Part shown: in pieces, positions 1 to 8,607 of the stretch
How the letters are laid out: each line of letters begins with the position of its first letter
Numbering within the stretch: position 1 is the first letter of the stretch
Assembly (NCBI RefSeq): GCF_004349245.1
Contig: NZ_SMLC01000056.1
Span: 1-41,602, forward strand
DNA from: Actinomadura sp. 6K520
GTDB lineage: Bacteria > Actinomycetota > Actinomycetes > Streptosporangiales > Streptosporangiaceae
Length of the DNA stretch: 41,602 nucleotides
Reading direction: 5' to 3'
The notes under the pieces: generated by a model
Told to the model about the DNA's origin: nothing
Seen by the model: only the letters and a program-made list of their open reading frames with translations
Databases searched by the model: none
Position numbers and translations under genes: made by a program

Positions 1-938
1 GTGCGGGCGTCGGGGCAGTTGTCGGCGGGGGTGAGGAAGATGGTGGCGCCGGCTTGGCGGGCGGCGATCATTTTCTGCTGGATGCCGCCGATGGCGCCGA
101 CTTCGCCGTCGGGGGTGATGGTTCCGGTGCCGGCGATGAATTTGCCCTGGGTGAGGGAGCCGGGGGTGAGTTTGTCGACGATGGCGAGGCTGAACATGAG
201 GCCGGCGGAGGGGCCGCCGATGTCGCCGACGCTGATGTCGATCTTGAAGGGGAAGTTGTACTGGTCGGCGAGGACGATGCCGACGACGGCGCGCTGCCCG
301 GTGGGGTCGGCGACGGTTTTGAGGGCGGCCTCGTGTTCTTTGCCGGCGCGCTTGTAGGTGACGTTGACGGTGTCGCCGATGTCGTGGGCGGCCATGGCGT
401 CGACGATCTGGGTGACGCCGGTGGCTTTGGTGCCGTCGACGGCGGTGATCTCGTCGCCGGGTTTGAGGACGCCGGCGGCGGGGCGGTTCGGCTGGACGTC
501 TTCGATGACGACGCGGGTGGTGACGGTGACGCCGAGCTCGCGCAGGGCGGCGGCTTCGGCGCTCTGCTGGGAGTTCTGCATCTGGCGGGTGTTCTCCTGC
601 TCGACCTGCTTCTGCGACTCGTCCTTGGGGAAGATCGTCTCTTCGGGGACGACGGCGGTGTCGCCGTCGAGCCAGCCGGTCAGGGCGGTGAACAGGTCGA
701 TGCGTCCGCCGGGGCCGCCGCGGTAGGTGACGGTGGTGAAGTTGAGGTGGCCTTCGTCGGGGTAGGTCCGCCGGCCGTCGATCTTGATGAGCGGCCGGCC
801 GTCGTCGTCGGTGCCGAGGGTGTTCTTCGTGGGTCCGGGTGTCAGCGCCACGTACGGCACCGGCATGACCGAGCCGACGACGGCGAGCAGGAGGATGATC
901 ACGCTCGCGACGGTGAGGGTGACGGCACGACGGGACAT
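1..938 (-). CDS. YlbL-family PDZ / Lon-like serine protease (3' end cut by window edge)
   Basis: Membrane-anchored protease-like protein, 312 residues visible, C-terminus outside the window. It starts at ATG 938 (MSRRAVTLTV) and has one N-terminal hydrophobic segment (about residues 5-25), which suggests an anchored, extracytoplasmic protein. A PDZ domain follows at about residues 140-210 (GVLKPGDEITAVDG). A Lon S16-like region follows, with the nucleophile motif GGPSAGLMF (Ser244) and a downstream Lys289 in GGIQQKM, which together make the Ser-Lys dyad of this family. It is the last gene of a same-strand run PPA1309-moaE-ylbL (gaps 27 and 10 bp). In actinobacteria this family sits near the UPF0182 gene (Rv3194c next to Rv3193c), as here. 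Its substrate is unknown. I am confident of the family but not of its cellular target. Confidence 0.9.
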   Translation of the reverse strand, partial: MSRRAVTLTVASVIILLLAVVGSVMPVPYVALTPGPTKNTLGTDDDGRPLIKIDGRRTYPDEGHLNFTTVTYRGGPGGRIDLFTALTGWLDGDTAVVPEETIFPKDESQKQVEQENTRQMQNSQQSAEAAALRELGVTVTTRVVIEDVQPNRPAAGVLKPGDEITAVDGTKATGVTQIVDAMAAHDIGDTVNVTYKRAGKEHEAALKTVADPTGQRAVVGIVLADQYNFPFKIDISVGDIGGPSAGLMFSLAIVDKLTPGSLTQGKFIAGTGTITPDGEVGAIGGIQQKMIAARQAGATIFLTPADNCPDAR

Positions 939-965
939 GCCGGAAACTCTATGCGGTCTCGGCGG

Positions 966-1427
966 TCAGCAGGCGCCGACCCATTCGTCGCCGCCGTCGG
1001 CGAAGGTCTGGTGCTTCCAGATGGGGACCTGCGCCTTGAGGTCGTCGATGAGCCGGCGGCCGGCGGCGAACGCTTCGGCGCGGTGCGGGCCGGCGGCGGC
1101 GACGATGACGGCGATGTCGCCGATCCGCAGGTCGCCGACGCGGTGGACGGCGGCGAGGCCGGTGACGGGGTGGTCGGCGGCGACCTTCTCCATGACGGCG
1201 CGGAGCTGCTGCTCGACGGTGGGGTGGGCGCTGTAGGACAGGCCGGTGACGGCGCGGGCGTGGTCGTTGTCGCGGACGGTGCCGGCGAAGACGGCGATGC
1301 CGCCGGCGCCGGGGGCGCGGACGGCGGCGAACACCTCGTCGATGGACAGCGGCGTCTCGCGGACGCCGATCAGCCGGATGACGCCGTCGCGGCCGGCACC
1401 GTCTGGGTCTACATCGTCGTGGCTCAC
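966..1427 (-). CDS. moaE: Molybdopterin synthase catalytic subunit MoaE
   Basis: 153 residues from a GTG start. MoaE is the large subunit of molybdopterin synthase. With thiocarboxylated MoaD it adds two sulfurs to cyclic pyranopterin monophosphate to make molybdopterin in the cytoplasm. Visible family features are the central GGIAVFAGTVRDND stretch, the HRVGDLRIGDIAVIVAAAGPHRAEAF block and the C-terminal KAQVPIWKHQ motif with the catalytic lysine region. The length is usual for the family. No moaD or other moa gene is in the window, so the small subunit must be encoded elsewhere. It lies 10 bp after the PPA1309-family gene and 27 bp before ylbL on the same strand, so co-transcription is likely. 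Confidence 0.93.
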   Translation of the reverse strand: MSHDDVDPDGAGRDGVIRLIGVRETPLSIDEVFAAVRAPGAGGIAVFAGTVRDNDHARAVTGLSYSAHPTVEQQLRAVMEKVAADHPVTGLAAVHRVGDLRIGDIAVIVAAAGPHRAEAFAAGRRLIDDLKAQVPIWKHQTFADGGDEWVGAC

Positions 1428-1437
1428 AGTCCGCAGG

Positions 1438-1965
1438 CTACCCCTCCTCGGCTTCGTCCGGTTCGAAGGTGGCGGCGAGGGCTTCGGCGAGGGCGGGGAC
1501 GAGGTCGGGGCCGGTGAGGACCTCGTCGTCGCTGTCGTGGCGGCGGAGCCGGAGGGCGGCGTGCCGGTGCCCGTCGCGGAGGACGCCGACGACCATGCGC
1601 ACGTCCTCGCGTCCGGGGTGGGTCGCGGCGAACTCGGCGGCCTCGGCCTCGTCCTCGGGGATGTCGTCCTCGGCTTCGGGCGGGAGGACGACCCGTTCCA
1701 TGACGAGGGCGCATCCTTCGACGGCGTCGGGCCAGGCGATGGAGGCGAGGGCGCTTTCGACGCCGTCCCGCTCGGGGAGGGCGGGTTGTTCCAGTGCGGC
1801 TAGAGTGTCCGCATCGGGAGGCAGGCCGAGCTGATCGGCGAGGTCGGGTTCGGCGCGGCGCAGTTCGGTGCTGCGGACGAGCGCGTACAGCCGTGGCGCA
1901 CCGTCCCAGCCCTCCTGGGCCGAATGACGTTCAAGATCCAGGACTACTTCTTCCAGAAGGCTCAC
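1438..1965 (-). CDS. PPA1309-family conserved actinobacterial protein
   Basis: 175 residues from GTG 1965, preceded by a purine-rich site (GGGGAAGA) about 8 nt upstream. It resembles the actinobacteria-specific PPA1309 family, an acidic soluble protein of unknown function (LLEEVVLDLERHSAQEGWDGAPRLYALVRSTEL at the N-terminus, EGCALVMERVVLPPEAEDD in the middle, VRMVVGVLRDGHRHAALRLRRHDSDDEVLTGPDLVPAL near the end). There is no signal peptide or membrane segment. It heads the minus-strand run leading into moaE and ylbL and is divergent from the UPF0182 gene across about 120 bp. That divergent pairing is commonly conserved in actinobacteria. No biochemical role can be read from the sequence. Confidence 0.8.
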   Translation of the reverse strand: MSLLEEVVLDLERHSAQEGWDGAPRLYALVRSTELRRAEPDLADQLGLPPDADTLAALEQPALPERDGVESALASIAWPDAVEGCALVMERVVLPPEAEDDIPEDEAEAAEFAATHPGREDVRMVVGVLRDGHRHAALRLRRHDSDDEVLTGPDLVPALAEALAATFEPDEAEEG

Positions 1966-2001
1966 GGGCCCATCTTCCCCGTATTCGGTGCGGGGAGGTG
2001 C

Positions 2002-2028
2002 GGGAACCCCCGCGTGAGTCGGTAAGTT
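2002..2028 (+). promoter_or_regulatory. Possible ECF-sigma (SigE-like) promoter of the UPF0182 gene
   Basis: GGGAACCC at 2002-2009 matches the -35 consensus of mycobacterial SigE-type promoters (GGGAACYC). It is followed after 15 nt by AGTT (2025-2028), one mismatch from the CGTT-type -10. The match lies about 55 bp before the chosen start at 2085 and points toward it. This is a consensus match only. Confidence 0.35.
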
Positions 2029-2084
2029 GCATCTACAGGACCGGCGGGCGGCCGGTGAGCGAGATCTCGATCGGAGGGGCCCTC

Positions 2085-4979
2085 TTGACCTTCCGGACTC
2101 CCGGTTTCGGGCGCCGGCTCGGCACCGGACGGACGCGGCTGATGCTACCGATACTGGTGGTGCTGGCCGTGTTGCTGACCGTGTTCTTGGTGTTCACGTC
2201 GGTCTATACGAATCTGCTGTGGCACCGCTCCATCGGGTTCGCGGACGTCTATACGACCCAGCTGCGGGCGAAGGTGGTGCTGTTCTTCGGGGCAGCGCTG
2301 TTCATGACGCTGGTGGTGGGCGCGAACGTCGCGGTGGCGTACCGGCTGCGGCCCGCGTACCGGCCGCTGTCGGTGGAGCAGCAGGGCCTGGAGCGTTACC
2401 GCGCGGTCATCGATCCGCGCCGCCGGCTGATCGCCTGGTCGATGCTGGGCGTGCTCGGCCTGCTGACGGGTTCGTCGGTGGCGGGGCAGTGGCCGGTGTG
2501 GCTGGCGTTCCTGAACCGGACGCCGTTCGGCGTGAAGGACCCGCAGTTCAACAAGGACGTCTCGTTCTACGTCTTCACGTATCCGTTCCTGCGGCTCATC
2601 ATCGGCGTGGTCTTCGCGACGGTGATCCTGTCGATCGTGGCCGCGGTGATGGTGCACTACCTGTACGGGGGCCTGCGGCTGCAGGGCCCCGGCGACAAGG
2701 CCAGCCCGCCCGCGCGCGCACACCTTTCGGTGCTGTTCGGCGTGTTCATCCTGCTGAAGGCCATCGCGTACTGGTTCGACCGGTACGGGTTGGTGCATTC
2801 CGAGCGGGGGGTGACGGCCGGCGCGTCGTACACCGATGTGAACGCGCTGATCCCGGCCAAGACGATCCTCGCGGTCATCGCGCTGATCTGCGCCGCGATG
2901 TTCTTCTCGAACCTGCTGCGCCGCGGGATGATGCTGCCCGGCGTCGGGTTCACGCTGCTGGTGCTGTCGGCGATCCTGCTCGGCGGGTTGTATCCGCTGC
3001 TGGTCGAGCAGTTCCAGGTCAAGCCGGACCAGCTGGCTAAGGAGCGCGAGTACATCTCGCGCAACATCGAGGCGACGCGCCGCGCCTACGGGGTGGACGG
3101 CGCGAAGGTCGTCCAGTACGGGCAGGAACCGGTGACCGACAAGGAGAAGCTGCAGCAGGAGGCCGACCGGCTCGGCGGTGTCCGGGTCCTGGACCCGAAC
3201 GTCGTGGGCGAGACGTTCCAGCAGCTTCAGCGGATCAGGCCCTTCTACCGGTTCCCGGACACGCTGGACGTGGACCGCTACCAGATCGACGGCAAGCTGG
3301 TCGACACGGTCGTGGCGCTGCGCGAGCTGTCCGGGGCGCCCGCGGGGCAGCGGAGCTGGGTGAAGGACCGCATGGTCTACACGCACGGCTACGGGTTCGT
3401 GTCCGCCTTCGGTGACCGCTTCGCCGACGGCAACGTGCCCGATTTCGTCACCAAGAACATGCCGGTCTCCCCCGAGCAGAAGATCAAGCTGGACCGGCCG
3501 GAGATCTACTTCGGGGAGCGCTCGGCGACGTACTCGGTCGTGGGCGGAGCGGGCCAGCAGGAGCTGAACTACCCGGACAACAGCGAGTCGGGGCAGCAGA
3601 GCAGCACCTATGACGGGCAGGGCGGCGTCGCCATCGACTCGTTCTTCCACAAGCTGCTGTACGCGACGAAGTTCCAGGACAAGAACCTCCTGCTGTCCGG
3701 CGCGATCAACAACGACGCGAAGCTGCTGTACGACCGTGCGCCGCGGGAGATGGTGCAGAAGGCCGCGCCGTGGCTCACCCTCGACGGCGACCCGTACCCG
3801 GCGGTGGTGAACGGCCGGATCCTGTGGATCTTGGACGGCTACACGACGACCAGCAACTATCCGTACTCGGAGGAGACGAGCCTCGACGACGCGACCCGCG
3901 ACACCATCACCGACACGCGGTCGGCGGTGGCGCGGCAGACCGACGACCACGTCAACTACATGCGGAACTCGGTCAAGGCGACGGTGGACGCCTACGACGG
4001 GACCGTGCACCTGTACCAGTGGGACGAGAACGACCCGATCACGAAGACGTGGATGAAGGTGTTCGACGACACCGTCCAGCCGCGTTCGTCGATCCCGCCC
4101 GAGCTGGAGGCGCACTTCCGCTACCCGCAGGACCTGTTCAAGGTGCAGCGGAAGGTCCTCGCGAAGTACCACGTCACGGACCCGTCGGCGTTCTACAACG
4201 GCGAGGGTTTCTGGGAGGTGCCGCAGGACCCGTCCGCGAAGGGCAAGCGGCAGCCGCCGTACTACCAGAGCCTGCGGATGCCGGGCCAGGACGCCGAGTC
4301 GTTCTCGCTGACGACGGTGTTCAACCCGAGTAACAACCCGCAGCTGGCGGCCTTCATGGCGGTCGGGTCCACACCGGGCCGCGACTACGGGCAGATCCAG
4401 ATCCTGCAGATGCCGCGGAACGCGCAACCGGCGGGTCCGGGGCAGGTGCAGAACTCGTTCGAGACGGACACGCAGGTGAAGGCCGACCTGTTCGCGCTGA
4501 GACAGGGCGGCACGAAGACCGTGCCCGGGAACCTGCTGACGATCCCGTTCGGCGGGAGCCTGCTGTACGTGGAGCCGATGTACACGATGGCGGCGGGCGG
4601 CACGGAGCAGCAGCCGTACCCGATCCTCGGCAAGATCCTGGTGAGGTACGGGGACAGCATCGCCGCCGCCGACACCCTCGACGAGGCGCTGAAGCAGGTG
4701 CTCGGCGGTTCGTCGTCGGCGCCACCGCCGCCACCGGAGCAGGGCACGGAAGGCGGGGACCAGCCGCCGCAGCTGAGCGCGGCCGCGCAGAAGGCGATCG
4801 GCGATCTGCAGAAGGCCGTGTCGGACTACGAGGCCGCGCAGAAGAACGGCGACTACCCGGCGATGGGCGACGCCTGGAAGCGGATCAAGGACGCGCAGGC
4901 GGCCCTGGCCGCGGCCGGCCAGGAGAGGCCGGCGTCCTCACCGAGCCCGTCGCCCTCCCCCACCCCGACCGAGAACTAG
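2085..4979 (+). CDS. UPF0182 family multi-pass membrane protein
   Basis: Large conserved actinobacterial membrane protein of unknown function. I chose TTG 2085 (TFRTPGFGRR) because GGAGGGG at 2073-2079 is well spaced from it. GTG 2055 is in frame but has a weak ribosome site. The protein is 964 residues, normal for UPF0182. About the first 320 residues hold several hydrophobic helices (for example LPILVVLAVLLTVFLVF, VVLFFGAALFMTLVVGANVAVAY, LLVLSAILLGGLYPLL). A large domain without membrane segments follows, then a C-terminal tail with a PPPPP stretch, a charged helix with DLQKAVSDYEAAQ, and a Pro/Ser-rich end. In M. tuberculosis the homologue is Rv3193c beside the PDZ protease, matching this arrangement. 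A perfect terminator follows the stop codon. Confidence 0.9.
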   Translation: MTFRTPGFGRRLGTGRTRLMLPILVVLAVLLTVFLVFTSVYTNLLWHRSIGFADVYTTQLRAKVVLFFGAALFMTLVVGANVAVAYRLRPAYRPLSVEQQGLERYRAVIDPRRRLIAWSMLGVLGLLTGSSVAGQWPVWLAFLNRTPFGVKDPQFNKDVSFYVFTYPFLRLIIGVVFATVILSIVAAVMVHYLYGGLRLQGPGDKASPPARAHLSVLFGVFILLKAIAYWFDRYGLVHSERGVTAGASYTDVNALIPAKTILAVIALICAAMFFSNLLRRGMMLPGVGFTLLVLSAILLGGLYPLLVEQFQVKPDQLAKEREYISRNIEATRRAYGVDGAKVVQYGQEPVTDKEKLQQEADRLGGVRVLDPNVVGETFQQLQRIRPFYRFPDTLDVDRYQIDGKLVDTVVALRELSGAPAGQRSWVKDRMVYTHGYGFVSAFGDRFADGNVPDFVTKNMPVSPEQKIKLDRPEIYFGERSATYSVVGGAGQQELNYPDNSESGQQSSTYDGQGGVAIDSFFHKLLYATKFQDKNLLLSGAINNDAKLLYDRAPREMVQKAAPWLTLDGDPYPAVVNGRILWILDGYTTTSNYPYSEETSLDDATRDTITDTRSAVARQTDDHVNYMRNSVKATVDAYDGTVHLYQWDENDPITKTWMKVFDDTVQPRSSIPPELEAHFRYPQDLFKVQRKVLAKYHVTDPSAFYNGEGFWEVPQDPSAKGKRQPPYYQSLRMPGQDAESFSLTTVFNPSNNPQLAAFMAVGSTPGRDYGQIQILQMPRNAQPAGPGQVQNSFETDTQVKADLFALRQGGTKTVPGNLLTIPFGGSLLYVEPMYTMAAGGTEQQPYPILGKILVRYGDSIAAADTLDEALKQVLGGSSSAPPPPPEQGTEGGDQPPQLSAAAQKAIGDLQKAVSDYEAAQKNGDYPAMGDAWKRIKDAQAALAAAGQERPASSPSPSPSPTPTEN

Positions 4980-4998
4980 CACTCGCACAAGAAGGAAC

Positions 4999-5044
4999 GA
5001 CTCGGCCCGCCTCCCTCCCGGGAGGCGGGCCGAGTCGGTTTTCG
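4999..5044 (+). terminator. Rho-independent terminator after the UPF0182 gene
   Basis: A perfect 16-bp stem (4999-5014 pairs with 5021-5036) closes a 6-nt loop and is followed by GGTTTTC. It sits 20 nt after the UPF0182 stop and faces the convergent SDR gene. It has a clean U-tract, which is uncommon in such GC-rich genomes. Confidence 0.9.
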
Positions 5045-5090
5045 CATCAACGACACGCCGCAGGTCAAGGCCACCGGTGGACCTTGGTGG

Positions 5091-6179
5091 TCAGGGATTG
5101 GCGCGGCGTCTGCGGGCGCGGCGGAGGGCGGCCGCGGCGCCCAGTGCGGCGACGGTGGCGCCGGCGGCGGTCGCGACCGTGGCCTCCTTGCCGCCCACGC
5201 GGCGTCCGACGACGGCGTGCCGTCCCGCGGTCTCCGCCATGACGGCGCGCAACGCGGCCGCGTTGTCGTAGCGCGGTTTCCAGCCCGCGGCGCGGAGGCG
5301 GGCGCAGTCGACCGCCCACGGGTACGCGACGTAGTGCAGGTCGGTGGCGGGGACCGGGGTCATGCCGAGGCGGTGCAGGCGCTGCGCGGTGCCGAAGGTG
5401 AGGGCGGCGGGGAGTTCGAAGGTCCGCTTACCGGTGATCTCGGTGACCTCGGCGGGGCCGAGCCAGCCCTCGCAGCCCACGGCGACGGGCCCCTCGATCT
5501 CGGCGGCGACGACGACCTCCAGGGCGGAGGCGAGGTCCTCGATGTGGCAGAACTGCCAGCCGGGCGAGCTGCCCTTGACCGTCAGCAGGCGGGGCGCCTC
5601 GAAGTGGCGGGTGACGACGGTGTCGACGCCGGGGCCGGCGAGCGCGGCGGGGCGGACGACGGTGACGTCCAGGCCGGGGTGGGTGGCCGGCGCGGTCGCG
5701 GCCAGTTCCTCCATCTCCAGGAAGTCGCCCGCGACGCTGGCGTCGGCCTCGGCGAGCAGCGGCGCGTCCTCGGGGAGGGGGAGCTCGTTGCCGGGCGCGG
5801 CGCCGTACACCATCGTGGACGTGACGAGGACCACCCGGCGGACGCGGGCGGCCGCGGCGGCGGTCACCACGGTCTGGGCGCCGCGGACGTTGTGGGTGCG
5901 GCGGTCGCGGGGGGCGGCGTCCGGGGAGTGCTCGACGTCGAGGTTGACGACCACGTCCACGTCGGAGAGCCGGCCGGGCAGCAGCGGGTCCCGGATGTCC
6001 ACGACACGCCAGGTGACCCCGGGCACGTCGCCGCGGTGCGCGTCGATGGCGACGACCTTGCGGATCTCTTCCCGTTCGGCGAGCCGGGCGGCGAGCAGCC
6101 GCCCCGTTCCGGTGGCCGCGCCGGTGACGGCGACGACCGGGCCCTTGCTACGCCGAGGGCGAACCTTGCCCGTTACCAC
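5091..6179 (-). CDS. NAD-dependent epimerase/dehydratase-like SDR protein with altered active site
   Basis: 362 residues from GTG 6179, with AAGGAAGGGGG about 7 nt upstream. An extended short-chain dehydrogenase/reductase fold is shown by the nucleotide motif TGAATGTGRLLA (residues 19-30), DIRDP, and the strand leading to LVTSTMVYGAAP. The expected catalytic YxxxK is not visible: the corresponding helix reads GDFLEMEELA, with neither Tyr nor Lys. The protein may therefore bind a nucleotide without normal redox chemistry. The C-terminus has a small hydrophobic Ala/Val-rich stretch followed by RRARRRRANP, which could be a weak membrane anchor. It is divergent from the DUF2342 metalloprotease gene, sharing an 89-bp intergenic region. 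No substrate can be assigned. Confidence 0.8.
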   Translation of the reverse strand: MVTGKVRPRRSKGPVVAVTGAATGTGRLLAARLAEREEIRKVVAIDAHRGDVPGVTWRVVDIRDPLLPGRLSDVDVVVNLDVEHSPDAAPRDRRTHNVRGAQTVVTAAAAARVRRVVLVTSTMVYGAAPGNELPLPEDAPLLAEADASVAGDFLEMEELAATAPATHPGLDVTVVRPAALAGPGVDTVVTRHFEAPRLLTVKGSSPGWQFCHIEDLASALEVVVAAEIEGPVAVGCEGWLGPAEVTEITGKRTFELPAALTFGTAQRLHRLGMTPVPATDLHYVAYPWAVDCARLRAAGWKPRYDNAAALRAVMAETAGRHAVVGRRVGGKEATVATAAGATVAALGAAAALRRARRRRANP

Positions 6180-6268
6180 GGGGGTGCCCCCTTCCTTGTG
6201 TACGCGACCTTGCCGTGACCGGCTAACGTTGCGGATATGAGCCCATCATGCATCCCAGGGGCGATCCG

Positions 6269-7666
6269 ATGAGTGACACTCCCTTCGGCTTCAACCGTCC
6301 CGGCGACGGAGACGACGACCGGCCCCAGGATCCATTCAAGGGCATGGGCGGCGACATGGCGCAGTTCGCCGACATGCTGCACCGGTTCGCGGACATGATC
6401 GGCGGTCAGGGTGCGGGCGGCGCGGGCGGCGGCCCCCTGAACTGGGATCTGGCCAAGAACATCGCGCGGCACCAGGTGGTGGAGCAGGGCGACCCGTCGG
6501 TCGTCGACACCGAGCGGCGCCAGGTCGAGGAGGCGCTGCGCCTGGCCGACCTGTGGCTGGACGAGAAGACGACGCTGCCCGCCGGCATCCGGACGCCGCA
6601 GGCGTGGAGCCGGTCCGAGTGGATCGAGCAGACGCTTCCGGTGTGGGCGAAGGTGTGCGACCCGATCGCGATCCGCATGGTCGACTCGATGGGCGGCGCG
6701 CTCGGCGGCGGCGAGATCCCCGCGGACATGCAGGCGATGGCCGGCCCGCTGATCGGGATGGTCAAGCAGATGGCCGGGGCGATGGTCGGCGGCCAGGCCG
6801 GGCAGGCGCTCGGCGCGCTGGCCCGCGAGGTGACGTGCTCGGCGGACGTGGGCCTGCCGCTCGCGCCGGACGGCGTGGGCGCGCTGCTGCCCGCGGGCGT
6901 CGAGGCGTTCGGGTCGGGCCTGGAGATCTCCGGCGAGGAGATCCGGCTGTACCTGGCGCTCCGGGAGGCCGCCCACCAGCGGCTGTTCGCGCACGTCCCG
7001 TGGCTGCGTTCGCACCTGCTGGGCGCGGTCGAGGAGTACGCGCGCGGCATCACCGTCGACCTGTCGGGCATCGAGCAGGCCGTCCAGGGCCTCGACCTGA
7101 GCAACCCGGAGGCGATCCAGGAGGCGCTCGGCGGCGAGATCCAGCTCCAGCCGGAGGAGTCGCCGCGGCAGAAGGCGGCGCTGGCCCGGCTGGAGACCAC
7201 CCTCGCGCTGGTCGAGGGGTGGGTCGACACGGTGGTCAACGACGCGGCGGACGGCCGGCTGCCCGATTCGGTGAAGCTGGCCGAGGCGGTGCGCCGGCGG
7301 CGTGCGACGGGCGGCCCGGCGGAGCGGACGTTCGCGACGCTCGTCGGCCTCGAACTGCGGCCGCGCCGGCTGCGCGAGGCGGCGACGCTGTGGCGGGCCC
7401 TCGGCGACGCGCGCGGCGTCCAGGGCCGGGACGCGGTGTGGGACCACCCCGACCTGCTGCCCACGTCCGACGATCTCGACGACCCGGACGGTTTCGTGCA
7501 CGGCCGGGAGGAGATCGAGGGCCTGTCCGACCTCGACCTGTCGGAACTCACCAGGTCCCAGGAGGACGGGGAGCCCGGCAAGCCGGACGAGAAGGACGAC
7601 GGTCCCGACAAGGGCGACGGCCCTGACAAGGGCGACGGTCCCGACGACGGCGGGTCCCGCGCATGA
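6269..7666 (+). CDS. Zinc-dependent metalloprotease-like protein, DUF2342 family
   Basis: 465 residues from ATG 6269, with AGGGG at 6257-6261 seven nt upstream. An ATG at 6248 is less well placed. This actinobacterial family (Rv3195 in M. tuberculosis) is annotated as a zinc-dependent metalloprotease or coenzyme F420 biosynthesis-associated protein; the true substrate is unknown. Features are a Gly/Asp-rich N-terminus, LNWDLAKNIARHQV, a Gly/Met-rich middle (MAGPLIGMVKQMAGAMVGGQAGQALGALA), and the conserved helix LYLALREAAHQRLFAHVPWLRSHLLGAVEEYA, where the metal-site residues are expected. A short acidic repeat tail (about 20 residues with repeated DGPDKG) ends the protein. It is followed by an unusual overlapping small frame and then the NUDIX gene. 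Confidence 0.85.
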   Translation: MSDTPFGFNRPGDGDDDRPQDPFKGMGGDMAQFADMLHRFADMIGGQGAGGAGGGPLNWDLAKNIARHQVVEQGDPSVVDTERRQVEEALRLADLWLDEKTTLPAGIRTPQAWSRSEWIEQTLPVWAKVCDPIAIRMVDSMGGALGGGEIPADMQAMAGPLIGMVKQMAGAMVGGQAGQALGALAREVTCSADVGLPLAPDGVGALLPAGVEAFGSGLEISGEEIRLYLALREAAHQRLFAHVPWLRSHLLGAVEEYARGITVDLSGIEQAVQGLDLSNPEAIQEALGGEIQLQPEESPRQKAALARLETTLALVEGWVDTVVNDAADGRLPDSVKLAEAVRRRRATGGPAERTFATLVGLELRPRRLREAATLWRALGDARGVQGRDAVWDHPDLLPTSDDLDDPDGFVHGREEIEGLSDLDLSELTRSQEDGEPGKPDEKDDGPDKGDGPDKGDGPDDGGSRA

Positions 7667-7881
7667 GCCGCTCACGTGAGTCGCGCGTGCACGGTTGCCG
7701 GTACTCGCCCGGGTCGTCCACGAACGCCATGAAATGCTCATCGACTGATTGGTGGTGGGCGGGGGCTGGAGGACGGTGGCGGATCGCGCGGGCGAGCCTG
7801 TGCTGGCACCGGCCGGTCGACCAGGAGCGGCGGCGCCGCCATCCCGCCAATTCGCGCTACCCCCGCGTGGGCCGCACGTGA
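7663..7881 (+). CDS. Possible 72-residue small ORF linking the DUF2342 and NUDIX genes
   Basis: This frame opens at ATG 7663, overlapping the metalloprotease stop (ATGA), and closes at TGA 7879-7881, overlapping an in-frame GTG (7878) of the NUDIX frame (GTGA). Its third codon positions are mostly G/C. Against a real gene, the product is rich in Trp and Arg (WWWAGAGGRW, QERRRRHP), resembles no family I know, and has no ribosome site of its own. If it is not a gene, 7667-7997 is a 331-bp spacer in which I see no other recognisable feature. Confidence 0.2.
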   Translation: MSRSRESRVHGCRYSPGSSTNAMKCSSTDWWWAGAGGRWRIARASLCWHRPVDQERRRRHPANSRYPRVGRT

Positions 7882-7997
7882 GGAAGGCGTCGCGCAAGGG
7901 ACGCCGCCGCCCGGATGCGGGGAAGGAAGCGGACGCCGGCACTTCCGAAGAGCCCGCGGAGACGACGTCTCCAAGCGGGCCCCCGGATGGTCGCTCC

Positions 7998-8564
7998 ATG
8001 GACGCGCGGTCGTTGACGCCCGGGTTCCTGTACGCCGATGCCGTGCGCGTCCTGTCGTCCTGGGAACCGCCCGATGCCGGGCAGGAGCGGACCCGGGCGG
8101 AGTTCCTCCGGCATCTGGAGGAACATCCGGCGGACGGGATGTGGCGGGAGTGCGCGGCCGGGCACATCACGGCCAGCACCGCCGTCCTCGACGCGTCCCG
8201 GACCCGCGTGCTGCTGACCCTGCACGCGAAGGTCAAGGCGTGGCTGCAGCTCGGCGGGCACTGCGAGCCCGGCGACGTCACGCTCGCGGGCGCGGCGCTG
8301 CGGGAGGCGACGGAGGAGTCCGGCATCCGGGGCCTGCGGCTGCAGCCCGACCCCGTCCAGTTGGACCGGCACCCGGTCCGCTGCCACCCGCAGGGCACCT
8401 GGCATCTGGACGTCCAGTACGTCGCGATCGCCCCGGAGAACGCCCGGCACACGGTGAGCGACGAGTCGGACGATCTCCGCTGGTTCCCGGTGGACGGCCT
8501 GCCGGAACCCACCGACGACGCGCTCCGCAGGCTCGTGGCACGGGCGGTCACCCTGCCCGGATGA
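7998..8564 (+). CDS. NUDIX hydrolase
   Basis: 188 residues from ATG 7998, the start that best fits the usual family N-terminus (FLYADAVRVLSSWEPPDAGQE). A longer form from GTG 7878 would add a basic, low-complexity 40 residues. NUDIX enzymes hydrolyse nucleoside diphosphates linked to another group, using a metal held by the NUDIX box. Here the box is GHCEPGDVTLAGAALREATEESGI at about residues 81-104. The C-terminal REATEESG half is canonical, while the first half has the GD-type variant seen in this subfamily. The substrate cannot be told from sequence. It lies downstream of the DUF2342 gene on the same strand and converges with the minus-strand gene ending at 8608. Confidence 0.85.
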   Translation: MDARSLTPGFLYADAVRVLSSWEPPDAGQERTRAEFLRHLEEHPADGMWRECAAGHITASTAVLDASRTRVLLTLHAKVKAWLQLGGHCEPGDVTLAGAALREATEESGIRGLRLQPDPVQLDRHPVRCHPQGTWHLDVQYVAIAPENARHTVSDESDDLRWFPVDGLPEPTDDALRRLVARAVTLPG

Positions 8565-8607
8565 CCCGGCCCGCATGGCCCCCTGGCCGAACGGCCCGGG
8601 ACGGGTG

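Noticed and set aside
1794..2084. N-terminal extension of the UPF0182 protein upstream of 2085
   Set aside because: The extra residues overlap the divergent PPA1309 gene and are not membrane-like. A good ribosome site precedes TTG 2085.
2145..4427. Minus-strand open frame opposite the UPF0182 gene
   Set aside because: Composition is typical of a shadow, and the plus strand encodes a recognisable conserved protein ending at a terminator.
6173..8551. Long antisense open frame of about 790 codons
   Set aside because: It mirrors the DUF2342 and NUDIX genes; its product is Arg/Ser/Pro-rich without motifs. Such shadows are expected at this GC content.
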